Shown: positions 1 to 7,672, numbered from the stretch's first letter. The stretch: DNA of 41,266 bases from an uncultured Ruminococcus sp. (GCA_934463425.1 CAKSJP010000020.1:1-41266); one strand, 5' to 3'. Notes: generated from the sequence alone by a model not told the origin. Program-made: numbers and translations.

Positions 1-382
1 CTCGACTCCTCCGCCCTGTCGGGCACCTCCTCTATAAGAGGAGGCTCAATTTGTCTCCCCTTTAGGGGAGATGTCCCAAAGGGACAGAGGGGTTTACAAC
101 AGGAAAGAAAATACTTTTGCTTGCTTTTCTGCTCGTCAACTCCTGCCGACTCCTCCGCCCTATCGGGCACCTCCTCTATAAGAGGAGGCTCAATTTGTCT
201 CCCCTTTAGGGGAGATGTCCCGAAGGGACAGAGGGGTTTACAACAGGAAAGAAAATACTTTTGCTTGCTTTTCCGCTCGTCAACTCCTGCCGACTCCTCC
301 GCCCTGTCGGGCACCTCCTCTATAAGAGGAGGCTCAATTTGTCTCCCCTTTAGGGGAGATGTCCCGAAGGGACAGAGGGGTT
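1..382. repeat. Tandem array of a 144-bp unit rich in short palindromes
   Basis: Two full copies and one partial copy repeat with a period of exactly 144 bp: TCCTCCGCCC recurs at 7, 151 and 295. The copies differ at only a few bases, and the third stops matching after position 382. Each unit holds several perfect mini-hairpins: GCCCTGTCGGGC, CCTCCTCTATAAGAGGAGG, CTCCCCTTTAGGGGAG and TGTCCCGAAGGGACA. Because 144 is divisible by three, a reading frame stays open across the array, but it has no plausible ribosome binding site and looks non-coding. The first copy begins at the window edge, so the array may extend further left. Confidence 0.85.
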
Positions 383-497
383 GAGCTAGCAGCCGTGAGG
401 CTGACTGAGGAGTCATACAGCATCGTTCACTTTCGCCACAAAAAATCCACAAATGTGAAAAACAACCAACAGAACGCCAAAACGCCCAGAAACCAAA

Positions 498-532
498 CAA
501 AGCACCCAGCACCCAATGTGCTGAATGCTTTG
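498..532 (-). terminator. Terminator of the pilin-like gene
   Basis: On the minus strand, a stem of about 15 bp (AAAGCA..CAGCAC with GTGCTG..TGCTTT, including two G-U pairs) closes a 5-nt loop and is followed by a T-rich run. It lies about 35 nt beyond the pilin stop codon. Confidence 0.7.
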
Positions 533-566
533 TATTGTTTTAAGTGTTAATCAGAGAAAAATAAAC

Positions 567-1061
567 TTAGGAATGCTTCTTAATCTCATAAACCTTAGTT
601 GTGCTGTCCTTATCATAAACAGCATCAATGCTAGAATCCTTATTAGTATAGCTGAGATCAGTAACTTGACCATTTTTAATAGTAACAGATGTAACTGTTC
701 CATCAACTTCTGCCATATCCTGAATTGCAGTAACAAGATCACCAGATGTAACAGCTGTACCACTAGTCATATCAACATTAAACTGCAAGGAAGTACCTGC
801 GTTAGTTTCATAAGAATAGGAATTATTAGGATCTGCATATGCAGAAGAAGCAATGGTCTGAGCAGCGGATACGCAAGAAGCCGCTTCATTCTGCACATTA
901 GAATACTTTGTCTGACGAATGTAGCCAATCAAAGACGGAACCAGGGCAGCTGCCAGAATCGCCATAATTACCAGAACAACGATCAGCTCTACCAGGGAGA
1001 AGCCCTTGCGGTTCTTTTTCTTCTTCATTGCAGTGTTATAAATATCCATCGGAGTTTTCAT
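567..1061 (-). CDS. Type IV pilin-like protein (prepilin with class III signal)
   Basis: The N-terminus has a lysine-rich leader ending in Gly, then FSLVELIVVLVIMAILAAAL. This is the prepilin peptidase site (cut after Gly, Phe at +1, Glu at +5) and the hydrophobic helix that packs pilus cores. The rest is a short globular head of about 110 residues, rich in Ser/Thr/Asp, with no recognised fold. A GTG start at 1073 is possible, but AAAGGTGG sits 8 nt before the ATG at 1061, so that start is chosen (164 aa). The family builds type IV pili or type II-like pseudopili. Pilin-like proteins of cellulolytic ruminococci have been linked to cellulose adhesion, but nothing in this sequence proves that role. 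No assembly genes lie nearby. The gene stands alone, with its own promoter, long leader and terminator. Confidence 0.85.
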   Translation of the reverse strand: MKTPMDIYNTAMKKKKNRKGFSLVELIVVLVIMAILAAALVPSLIGYIRQTKYSNVQNEAASCVSAAQTIASSAYADPNNSYSYETNAGTSLQFNVDMTSGTAVTSGDLVTAIQDMAEVDGTVTSVTIKNGQVTDLSYTNKDSSIDAVYDKDSTTKVYEIKKHS

Positions 1062-1212
1062 ATTGGTTTCCACCTTTCAAATTTTTAAATAGTAAAATAA
1101 AATAACTGGGTTCTCAGTTCCGCGGGGTTTTGCAGTTAGCCGGCGTTGCATCCCGGCGGTGCTGAGAGATTCAAACGAGAGTTCTTATCAACGTTCCCTC
1201 TCGTTGTTTGCA
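1062..1212 (-). promoter_or_regulatory. Structured ~150-nt 5' leader of the pilin-like gene
   Basis: Between the predicted transcription start (~1211) and the pilin ATG, the minus strand contains an 8-bp stem AACGAGAG/CTCTCGTT. It also has an outer CTCAG/CTGAG pairing that encloses a GCCGG/CCGGC stem. An A/T-rich spacer with no second start codon then leads to the ribosome binding site. I could not match it to the c-di-GMP-I, c-di-GMP-II, T-box or other riboswitch consensus sequences I know. Confidence 0.55.
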
Positions 1213-1217
1213 AGTTT

Positions 1218-1246
1218 ATTATAGCACAATCTGGCACTTCTGTCAA
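1218..1246 (-). promoter_or_regulatory. Consensus sigma-A promoter of the pilin-like gene
   Basis: On the minus strand, TTGACA (1246-1241) and TATAAT (1223-1218) are separated by 17 bp. Both boxes match consensus perfectly, which suggests strong transcription. Confidence 0.85.
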
Positions 1247-1532
1247 GAGCATTTGTTCATATTCTGCATTTGCCACAACGATTCTGACAACTTTTTGTGC
1301 ACATTTACATAGGTGCCAAAAAATAGCGCAATTGCGTTGTTTTTAATTGCCTGTTTTTGGCAGCTCCTTGAGCGATTCCGACAGCGCTGCTCCGTTTTTG
1401 ATAAACCTGTGACATTTTCGTTTTAAATTGATTGGCATTTCTGAAATAACTGAAATTTTGTCGTTTTTTCAAACGCAAATGCAGACGAAAAATTATCCCC
1501 ACGATTTTGCGTAAATTTGATACATATCCGCC
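1247..1532. other. Non-coding A+T-rich spacer
   Basis: This is the stretch between the pilin promoter and the terminator of the CPBP gene. I see only low-complexity A/T-rich sequence and a small GCGCAATTGCG palindrome near 1325. There is no credible gene, repeat or RNA. Confidence 0.5.
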
Positions 1533-1558
1533 AAAAATGGTGTAACAGATTACACACC
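1533..1558 (-). terminator. Probable terminator of the CPBP protease gene
   Basis: On the minus strand, GGTGTGTAA pairs with TTACACC across a 4-nt loop and is followed by ATTTTT. It lies about 40 nt past the stop codon. Confidence 0.55.
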
Positions 1559-1598
1559 GTCCTTTTTCTCCGGGAGAATGTTGCGCTTTTCTGCTTCC

Positions 1599-2720
1599 TC
1601 ACCACATCTGATATCCCATAAGCCCCAGAAGCCCCGCGAACGCCGCCAGAAGCAGCGGAGACGACCAGAAGAGCCGGTTTCGCGCCGCCTGTTTCTGGGT
1701 GGGACAGGGCAGGGGCTGTTTCCGCTCACTGCTGAACCAGAACGCGATGCCCATCACCGCCAGGGCGAACACGACGAATCCGAACGGCATCATCACCAGA
1801 ATGCGCAGCCGCTCCGGGACTTTCACCTGCACCAGATTCAGCAGCGTGCTGCCGGTGTTGATCGCCATATGCACCAGAATGGACGGCAGCAGGGAGTTGT
1901 GCCGCGCCGCGATCTTTCCCAGAAACAGCCCCATAAAGATACCCAGGATGCACTGCTGCACATTGCCGTGCATCAGCCCGAACAGCAGGGCGCTGGTCAC
2001 GATGCCGAAGCGGACGCTCACCGCCGAAAGGCTCTTCATCAAAAAGCCCCGGAACAGCAGCTCTTCTGTGATCGGCGCAAGGATGCAGGTATACAGCAGC
2101 GCAAACAGCGCGGACTGTGCCGTCTGGAAAAAGTTGAAGCTCACCTCCGGAAAGGTCAGTCCCCAGTGCTGCCCCAGAAGCTTCACGCCCTGATAGCCGA
2201 TGCCTGTGGCGTACTGCAGCCCGAAGCCGATGCAGATGTACTGAAAGGCTTTCCACGCGGAAAAATCCGCCGTCTGAAACAGTCCCCGAAGGGGCTGGCG
2301 AATCCGGCGGCAGCCCATGACGGCGACGAGGGTATTCATCCCGGCAAAAACCAGAACATGCAGCGCCATATAGATGCCGCTTTGCAGCATGGCGTGCATC
2401 GCCCCGGACTGGTCTCCGTTGAAATAGGCGGCGACGCTGCCGTCCATACACAGCAGCAGCACGAACAGCAGCAGCCGGAACAGCAGCTGGCTGCCCAGAC
2501 TGCTGAGCAGCACCCCTGCGCCTGCGGTGTTCAGCTGGCGGCGGAGATTCCGGCGCTCGCCGCGCTCCGGGAACAGAGGGATCTGAAAGCCGGGCAGCAA
2601 AATCTGCGGCAAAAACCGGCGGTAATCCGTCCGGTACGCCGGATTCTCCAGAGAATTGTCAAAAGGGTTTTGCGGATCGATCTGTCCTGCAGTCTCCTCG
2701 GTAAAGGGTTCGTTCGTCAT
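1599..2720 (-). CDS. CPBP family intramembrane metalloprotease
   Basis: A 373-residue multi-pass membrane protein with the three CPBP (Abi/CAAX protease) motifs: EExxxR at residues 219-224 (TEELLFRGF), FxxxH at 247-251 (FGLMH) and HxxxN at 284-288 (HMAIN). The two Glu and two His residues are the expected metal and catalytic groups. The first ~60 residues are soluble and proline-rich, and hydrophobic segments follow from about residue 70 to the end. The frame is open further upstream, but GGAGG lies 7 nt before the ATG at 2720, which fixes the start. The family cleaves membrane-embedded substrates or acts in peptide and bacteriocin maturation. No bacteriocin-like gene is adjacent, so the substrate is unknown. 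It is monocistronic, with its own promoter and terminator. Confidence 0.85.
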   Translation of the reverse strand: MTNEPFTEETAGQIDPQNPFDNSLENPAYRTDYRRFLPQILLPGFQIPLFPERGERRNLRRQLNTAGAGVLLSSLGSQLLFRLLLFVLLLCMDGSVAAYFNGDQSGAMHAMLQSGIYMALHVLVFAGMNTLVAVMGCRRIRQPLRGLFQTADFSAWKAFQYICIGFGLQYATGIGYQGVKLLGQHWGLTFPEVSFNFFQTAQSALFALLYTCILAPITEELLFRGFLMKSLSAVSVRFGIVTSALLFGLMHGNVQQCILGIFMGLFLGKIAARHNSLLPSILVHMAINTGSTLLNLVQVKVPERLRILVMMPFGFVVFALAVMGIAFWFSSERKQPLPCPTQKQAARNRLFWSSPLLLAAFAGLLGLMGYQMW

Positions 2721-2761
2721 GGGTTGACCTCCTTCGTGTTTTTGTGCAGTGTTGTATAGAT

Positions 2762-2790
2762 AGTATACCATATTTTTTCGGTATTGTACA
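2762..2790 (-). promoter_or_regulatory. Promoter of the CPBP protease gene
   Basis: On the minus strand, TGTACA (2790-2785) lies 17 bp from TATACT (2767-2762), about 40 nt upstream of the start codon. The match to sigma-A is moderate. Confidence 0.55.
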
Positions 2791-2832
2791 GAGGCAGACA
2801 CACAAAACACGCAAATCAATTTTGATAAATGC

Positions 2833-2993
2833 CTCCCTTGAAAAGGGTGATTCCCCACGGGGTGGGGAAATGTCACCGCAGGTGACAAAGGGGACCGCTC
2901 AGTACGAGGTGGCACGAAGTGCCGGAGGGATTTTTCATAAAATTTGCATAATGATCCCCCTGTCCCTGCGGGACATCCCCCTTTTCAAGGGGG
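2833..2993. repeat. MITE-like palindromic element with 19-bp imperfect terminal inverted repeats
   Basis: The left end (2833-2851) and the reverse complement of the right end (2975-2993) match at 17 of 19 positions around the core CCCTTGAAAAGGG. In between lie compact hairpins: TTCCCCACGGGGTGGGGAA, TGTCACCGCAGGTGACA, GGCACGAAGTGCC and GTCCCTGCGGGAC. The last resembles the GTCCCGAAGGGAC hairpin of the array at the left edge of the window. There is no reading frame of note. The element sits between the CPBP promoter and the kinase terminator. Confidence 0.7.
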
Positions 2994-3020
2994 ACTTTCT
3001 CAAAAAATGCTTTGCGTGAT

Positions 3021-3052
3021 ACAAAAAGCGGACAGGCTGCCCCGTCCGCTTC
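3021..3052 (-). terminator. Terminator of the adhE-kinase operon
   Basis: On the minus strand, AAGCGGAC and GTCCGCTT form an 8-bp stem over a 10-nt loop, followed by TTTTTG. It lies about 30 nt after the kinase stop codon. Confidence 0.8.
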
Positions 3053-3078
3053 TTTTCGATCGCTGTATTTTGTCTTTG

Positions 3079-3819
3079 TTACTGATAGTCAAACACGCTG
3101 ACCCACCGCATGAGAAATTCCTTTTCCTGGGGGTTCTGCTTCGCCAGCTGCGATGCTGCCACAATGGGCATCCACTGGGAGACATACTGCTTTGCCACAT
3201 CGTTCATGTCGCAGAACATATTCAGATACAGCTCTGCCCAGTCGTCCCTGCCCTCCAGCATGAACAGCAGATAGGTTCTGGCTGCATCGGCGCTGCCGTT
3301 GCCCTGTGTGGCGTGAGACCAGTCGATGACGTAGAGTCTGCCGTCCTTGTCTACAATGACATTGCTGGGGTTAAAGTCCCCGTGGCACACCTTAATGTGA
3401 TCGTGCATGGCGTTCAGCCGGGTGTGCAGATCGTACCGTGTGGTAGCGTCCAGTCCGGACTGGCTGATCTTCCGGTTCATTTTGTCCTTCAGCTTGGTCA
3501 GCAGCGGCGAACGCTTGCTCTGGATCTCCTTTTGCAGCAGCACGAACTGTTCCATATAGCTGTGCAGCTGATCGGGGTTCTGCTCCATCAGAGACTGCAG
3601 GGTCTCGCCCTCCACAAATTCGGTGACGATCGCCCACTTGCCGTCCACCTTGCGCACCTCCAGCAGCTTCGGGATGCGCAGTCCGGTCTCCTCCACGCGC
3701 GCCTGGTTCAGCGCTTCGTTGAGGATATCCGATTTCTTAAAGCCACGGCCGAATACCTTCACACGGGTATCGCCTTCATGATAGCTGGTTTTCTCCAGTC
3801 CTTCCAATAACGGTTCCAT
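3079..3819 (-). CDS. Aminoglycoside-phosphotransferase-fold small-molecule kinase
   Basis: A 246-residue protein of the APH/choline-kinase fold. The catalytic loop HGDFNPSNVIV (Brenner motif, with Asp and Asn) and the metal-binding IDWSHA (DFG-equivalent Asp) are both intact. The N-lobe has lysine candidates around residues 21-29 and an EFVEGETL hinge. The family phosphorylates antibiotics, choline, fructosamines or sugars; the substrate cannot be read from sequence, and antibiotic resistance should not be assumed. AAAGGAG lies upstream of the ATG. The gene begins 26 bp after the adhE stop codon on the same strand with no terminator between them, so it is probably co-transcribed with adhE. 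That makes a metabolic or repair substrate more attractive than a drug. Confidence 0.75.
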   Translation of the reverse strand: MEPLLEGLEKTSYHEGDTRVKVFGRGFKKSDILNEALNQARVEETGLRIPKLLEVRKVDGKWAIVTEFVEGETLQSLMEQNPDQLHSYMEQFVLLQKEIQSKRSPLLTKLKDKMNRKISQSGLDATTRYDLHTRLNAMHDHIKVCHGDFNPSNVIVDKDGRLYVIDWSHATQGNGSADAARTYLLFMLEGRDDWAELYLNMFCDMNDVAKQYVSQWMPIVAASQLAKQNPQEKEFLMRWVSVFDYQ

Positions 3820-3845
3820 AGATTAACGCTCCTTTCGCCATGCGC

Positions 3846-6485
3846 TTATGCTTCTTCCTTTGTCTCTGCCGGAACTTCGCCGTAATATGCCTTGAGGTAC
3901 ATTGCCCTGATCTCCGAGATCAGCGGATACCGGGGATTTGCGCCGGTGCACTGGTCATCGAACGCCTGCTCGCACATCTCATCCAGTGTTGCCAGAAATG
4001 CCTCTTCGGTCACGCCGTAATCCCGGATGGTCTTTTTGATGCCCACCTTTGCCTTGAGTTCTTCGATCCTGGTGATAAAGTTCTCGAACACTTCTTCATC
4101 GGTATTTCCGGTCACGCCAACGAACCGTGCGCATTCGCAGTAGCGCGGCAGTGCATTGGGGTACGGATACTGGGAGAATGTGCCCATCTTCTGGGGCGCT
4201 TCTGCAATGTTATAGCGCATGATATCCGTAATCAGCACTGCATTTGCCACACCGTGGGGCAGATGGTGGAACGCGCCCAGCTTGTGCGCCATAGAGTGGC
4301 ACACGCCCAGGAATGCGTTTGCAAACGCCATACCAGCCATTGTGGAAGCATTCGCCATCTTTTCCCGTGCCAGGGGCGCGTGCTCGCCGTTTTCGTAGCA
4401 CTCCGGCAGATAGGTGAAGATATTCTTCAGCGCCTTCAGCGCCAGACCATCGGTAAAGTCGGTCGCCATCACAGAGGCATATGCTTCCAGTGCGTGCACC
4501 ATCGCATCAATACCCGAAGCCGATGTCAGGCCGCGGGGCTGAGACATCATCAGGTCGGTGTCGATGATCACCATATTCGGCAGCAGCTGATAATCCGCCA
4601 GCGGATACTTCGCGCCGGTGGATTCGTCGGTGATAACAGCGAAAGGCGTTACCTCCGAACCAGTACCGGAAGAGGTAGGAACTGCAATGAAGTATGCCTT
4701 TTCGCCCATCTCCGGGAACTCATAGGTGCGCTTGCGGATATCCAGGAATCGCATTGCCATATCAGCAAAATCTGCGTCCGGATGCTCATACAGCACCCAC
4801 ATGATCTTTGCAGCGTCCATTGCCGAACCGCCGCCCAGAGCAATGATAACATCCGGCTGGAAGGTACGCATCAGTTCTGCGCCCTCCTTCGCACACGCCA
4901 GAGTCGGGTCAGACTGTACATCAGAGAAAACCTGATACGGAATACCCATCTGCTGCAGCGGTTCTGTGATGCAGCTCATCTTGCCGCTCTTGAACAGAAA
5001 TTCGTCTGTTACCAGGAATGCCCGCTTCCGATGCAGCACATCCTGGATCTCACGGAGGGCAACCGGCAGGCAGCCCTTTTTAAAGTACACCTTCTGCGGT
5101 GTGCGGAACCACAGCATATTTTCTCTCCTCTCAGCGACAGTTTTGATGTTCAGCAGATGCTTGACGCCTACGTTTTCCGAGACGGAGTTTCCGCCCCACG
5201 AGCCGCAGCCCAGCGTCAGGGACGGCGCAAGCTTAAAGTTATACAAGTCGCCGATACCGCCGTGAGAAGAGGGGGTATTGATTACAATACGGCAGGTTTT
5301 CATCCGTGCCGCAAACTGTTCGATTTTTTCCCGGTGGTTCACTTCGTCCACATAGAGCGAAGAGGTATGACCATAGCCGCCGTCCTTGACCAGCTGATCT
5401 GCATACTCCACCGCCTGTTCAAAGTTCTCTGCGCGATACATTGCCAGTACCGGAGAGAGCTTTTCATGTGCAAATTCTTCGCTGATATCCACAGAAGTGA
5501 CTTCACCGATGAGAACGCGTGTCTCCTCCGGAACGGTCACGCCGGCGAGACCTGCGATGGTTGTTGCGCGCTGGCCTACGATCCTGCTGTTGAGCGCGCC
5601 GTTGATAAGAATGGTTTTCCGCACCTTTTCGGTTTCTTCCGGTGTGAGGAAATAGCAGCCGCACTTCAAAAATTCCTGACGGACAGCATCGTAAACGGTC
5701 TTATCTACGATCACAGACTGCTCTGAAGCGCAGATCATGCCGTTGTCAAAGGTTTTGGAGTGGACGATGGAGTTTACTGCCTTCCGGATATCGGCAGACG
5801 CATCAATGATGGCAGGTGTATTGCCTGCGCCAACGCCCAGTGCCGGCTTGCCGCTGGAATATGCTGCGCGTACCATGCCTGGACCGCCGGTCGCCAGAAT
5901 GATATCTGCTTCCTGCATCAGGGTATTGGTCATCTCCAGAGACGGCACATCGATCCATCCGATGATATTTTCCGGTGCGCCTGCCTTTACTGCAGCATCC
6001 AGGACGATCTTTGCCGCTGCAATGGTGCTTTTTTTGGCGCGGGGATGCGGAGAGATAATGATCGCATTTCTGGTTTTCAGGCAGATCAGCGATTTAAAAA
6101 TTGCAGTCGAGGTCGGGTTCGTGGTCGGAATGACCGCAGCCACCACGCCGATCGGTTCTGCGATACGAGTTGTGCCATAGGCGGGATCCTGTTCGATAAT
6201 GCCACAGGTCTTGGTGTTTTTATAGGCGTTATAGATATACTCCGCAGCGTAGTTGTTCTTGATCACCTTGTCTTCTACGACGCCCATACCGGTCTCTTCC
6301 ACAGCCATTTTTGCCAGCGGCAGTCTTGCATGGTTTGCCGCCAATGCAGCTGCCCGGAAGATCCGGTCTACCTGTTCCTGCGAGAATGCTGCAAACTGTT
6401 CCTGTGCCTTGCGCACCTCTGCCAGCTTACGCTCCAATGCCGGAACGCCATCCACCAACGGTCGGTTGTTTTCTGTCTGATTCAT
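3846..6485 (-). CDS. adhE: Bifunctional aldehyde-alcohol dehydrogenase AdhE
   Basis: At 879 residues this is the usual AdhE length. The N-terminal half is a CoA-acylating aldehyde dehydrogenase with the nucleophilic Cys252 in GMICASEQ and the NAD-binding GVGAGNTPA. The C-terminal half is an iron-dependent alcohol dehydrogenase with GGGSAMDAAK, PTSSGTGSEVTPFAV and the iron ligands in IDAMVHALEAY and HKLGAFHHLPHG. The enzyme reduces acetyl-CoA to acetaldehyde and then to ethanol using two NADH, so it re-oxidises NADH during fermentation, and the protein usually forms cytoplasmic spirosomes. AAAGGAG precedes the ATG. The gene has its own promoter and a leader of about 235 nt, and is followed by the kinase gene. 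Rex, which often controls adhE, is encoded at 17 kb, but I found no convincing Rex operator at this promoter. Confidence 0.96.
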   Translation of the reverse strand: MNQTENNRPLVDGVPALERKLAEVRKAQEQFAAFSQEQVDRIFRAAALAANHARLPLAKMAVEETGMGVVEDKVIKNNYAAEYIYNAYKNTKTCGIIEQDPAYGTTRIAEPIGVVAAVIPTTNPTSTAIFKSLICLKTRNAIIISPHPRAKKSTIAAAKIVLDAAVKAGAPENIIGWIDVPSLEMTNTLMQEADIILATGGPGMVRAAYSSGKPALGVGAGNTPAIIDASADIRKAVNSIVHSKTFDNGMICASEQSVIVDKTVYDAVRQEFLKCGCYFLTPEETEKVRKTILINGALNSRIVGQRATTIAGLAGVTVPEETRVLIGEVTSVDISEEFAHEKLSPVLAMYRAENFEQAVEYADQLVKDGGYGHTSSLYVDEVNHREKIEQFAARMKTCRIVINTPSSHGGIGDLYNFKLAPSLTLGCGSWGGNSVSENVGVKHLLNIKTVAERRENMLWFRTPQKVYFKKGCLPVALREIQDVLHRKRAFLVTDEFLFKSGKMSCITEPLQQMGIPYQVFSDVQSDPTLACAKEGAELMRTFQPDVIIALGGGSAMDAAKIMWVLYEHPDADFADMAMRFLDIRKRTYEFPEMGEKAYFIAVPTSSGTGSEVTPFAVITDESTGAKYPLADYQLLPNMVIIDTDLMMSQPRGLTSASGIDAMVHALEAYASVMATDFTDGLALKALKNIFTYLPECYENGEHAPLAREKMANASTMAGMAFANAFLGVCHSMAHKLGAFHHLPHGVANAVLITDIMRYNIAEAPQKMGTFSQYPYPNALPRYCECARFVGVTGNTDEEVFENFITRIEELKAKVGIKKTIRDYGVTEEAFLATLDEMCEQAFDDQCTGANPRYPLISEIRAMYLKAYYGEVPAETKEEA

Positions 6486-6694
6486 TCAAATACTCCTTTT
6501 TGGGAAACGCCGAAGCAGTCTGACATCCGTTCGGGCGGAAGAGAGCACCGAGCGGAATTTTCCAAAAGCGTGAGAGATTTGCGGGAAAGTGCGGTGTCAG
6601 AGAGACGGCTCTCCCGGTTCACCGCAGAGAAAGACTGAAACAGTCGTTTCCTCTGAATCATAAAACGGTTTTCTTCTGCGACAATGATGTACAT
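6482..6694 (-). CDS. Possible leader peptide overlapping the adhE start (uncertain)
   Basis: A 70-codon frame inside the adhE leader starts about 26 nt after the predicted transcription start. It ends in GAATGA, so its stop codon overlaps the adhE ATG by 4 nt. The upstream GGGGAT is a weak ribosome binding site. The product (MYIIVAEENRF... ending GVSQKGVFE) is Ser/Arg-rich, with no domain, signal peptide or membrane segment that I recognise. The ATGA junction is the form used for translational coupling, but a frame of this length can occur by chance, so this is only a candidate. Confidence 0.25.
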   Translation of the reverse strand: MYIIVAEENRFMIQRKRLFQSFSAVNRESRLSDTALSRKSLTLLENSARCSLPPERMSDCFGVSQKGVFE

Positions 6695-6726
6695 AGATCC
6701 CCATCTGCGGCATCTTTGTCACTGCT

Positions 6727-6756
6727 ATTATACCACAACCCTGCTGCTTTCGTCAA
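6727..6756 (-). promoter_or_regulatory. Promoter of adhE
   Basis: On the minus strand, TTGACG (6756-6751) and TATAAT (6732-6727) are 18 bp apart, giving a leader of about 235 nt before the adhE start codon. Confidence 0.75.
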
Positions 6757-6774
6757 GTTTGAAAGCGCCGTTTT

Positions 6775-6843
6775 TTCGACATGATTTTTTCACAGTTCCC
6801 GCACCCATTCCCGACAGGCATCGCACCGCAGCTGTGATATACT
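6775..6843 (+). promoter_or_regulatory. Spo0A-type promoter region of spoIIGA-sigE
   Basis: TTCGACA at 6775-6781 is a perfect Spo0A box (TGTCGAA on the other strand). CCGACA at 6811-6816 is a weaker second box. TATACT at 6838-6843 is a -10 box without a consensus -35 at normal spacing. Boxes near -72 and -38 with a poor -35 resemble the B. subtilis spoIIG promoter, which needs Spo0A~P and sigma-A. The first box lies in the divergent adhE/spoIIGA region. Confidence 0.55.
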
Positions 6844-6862
6844 GTACATAGAGGTGATGACA

Positions 6863-7672
6863 GTGCCCACGATCTACCTGGACGTTCTGCTGTTGCAGAG
6901 CCTCTATGTCAACTATTTTCTGCTGCGCGCCGCCGCAAAACTAACGCATTCGCCATTGAGCTGGCTGCGGTGCGGACTGGCTGCTGCCGGGAGCAGTCTG
7001 TTTTCGCTGATGATCCTGCTGCCGCCTTTGCCGATGCTGCTCCAGCTGTTGTGTAAGCTTCTGGCAGCAGCTGCGGCGGTCGCTATGGCATTCGGACTGC
7101 ACCGGGAAAGCTTTCTCCGGCAATGGGGCAGCTTTTTTGTCTGCAATTTTCTCCTTGCCGGGCTGATCCTGGGTGCAGACAGCCTCGCGCCGCGCGGTTT
7201 TGCCGCCTGGGGAAACAGCTGCTGTTATGTAGATTTTTCCCTGTTTCAGCTGATCCTATTCACTGCCGCCGCATATTCCCTGCTGCATCTCTGTACAGTG
7301 CTTCGGCAAAAGTACTGCCACACTAACAGCCGCTATCAGGTTTTTTTCCGAATAGGAACAGCACAGCTTATGCTGGAAGGTCTGGCAGACACAGGAAACA
7401 ACCTCACCGACATCTTTTCCGGTACACCGGTAATCGTATGCAGTGCCGCATCCCTTGCGCCGCTTCTGGGTGACACGCCGCCGGAACAGCTGAAAGGCTA
7501 TCGACTCATCCCCTGTGCTACGATCACGGCACAGGGCATGATGCCGCTCTTTCGCCCGGACGAGATCTGCATCCGAAATTGTTCCACCGGAAAAAGCCGC
7601 CGGACTGTTGCAATGGTCGGCATCGGCGGCACACAAAAAAGTGCCATTTTCCATCCCCGGCTCATCGAATGA
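6863..7672 (+). CDS. spoIIGA: Sporulation sigma-E factor processing peptidase SpoIIGA
   Basis: The N-terminal half has about five hydrophobic segments, beginning [16 protein letters not shown] as in SpoIIGA. The C-terminal half is an aspartic-protease-like domain with the catalytic ADTGN motif near residue 180 ([17 protein letters not shown]). The protein sits in the sporulation septum and removes the pro-sequence of sigma-E. Two in-frame upstream starts (GTG 6854, ATG 6857) overlap the AGAGGTG ribosome binding site, so the GTG at 6863 with 5-nt spacing is preferred (269 aa). It is followed after 14 nt by its substrate gene sigE, the classical spoIIG operon. This is good evidence for sporulation genes even though many cellulolytic ruminococci are not seen to sporulate. 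Confidence 0.9.
   Translation: MPTIYLDVLLLQSLYVNYFLLRAAAKLTHSPLSWLRCGLAAAGSSLFSLMILLPPLPMLLQLLCKLLAAAAAVAMAFGLHRESFLRQWGSFFVCNFLLAGLILGADSLAPRGFAAWGNSCCYVDFSLFQLILFTAAAYSLLHLCTVLRQKYCHTNSRYQVFFRIGTAQLMLEGLADTGNNLTDIFSGTPVIVCSAASLAPLLGDTPPEQLKGYRLIPCATITAQGMMPLFRPDEICIRNCSTGKSRRTVAMVGIGGTQKSAIFHPRLIE

Noticed and set aside
1..382. CRISPR array
   Set aside because: The 144-bp units are contiguous, with no unique spacers between short repeats, and no cas gene lies in the window.
121..384. Open frame of 87 codons with internal repeats across the left-edge array
   Set aside because: It stays open only because the repeat period (144) is a multiple of three. There is no ribosome binding site, and the residues follow from palindromic DNA.
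1062..1212. c-di-GMP riboswitch upstream of the pilin gene
   Set aside because: The leader is structured, but I cannot find the GEMM-I tetraloop/receptor core or the GEMM-II core, so I report only an unassigned structured leader.
1578..2759. Long plus-strand frames over the CPBP gene, and similar long antisense frames over adhE, acnA and fhs
   Set aside because: They are shadows of G+C-rich minus-strand genes with clear families. The antisense products are His/Gln/Arg/Cys-rich with no domains.
3079..3819. Aminoglycoside resistance gene
   Set aside because: The APH fold is shared by many metabolic kinases, and the gene sits behind adhE on the chromosome. No mobile element or resistance context supports a drug substrate.
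6700..6756. Rex operator at the adhE promoter
   Set aside because: TTGTGG...TGACAA flanks the -10 box, but the half-sites are about 23 bp end to end instead of 18 and are poorly matched to TTGTGAA-N4-TTCACAA.
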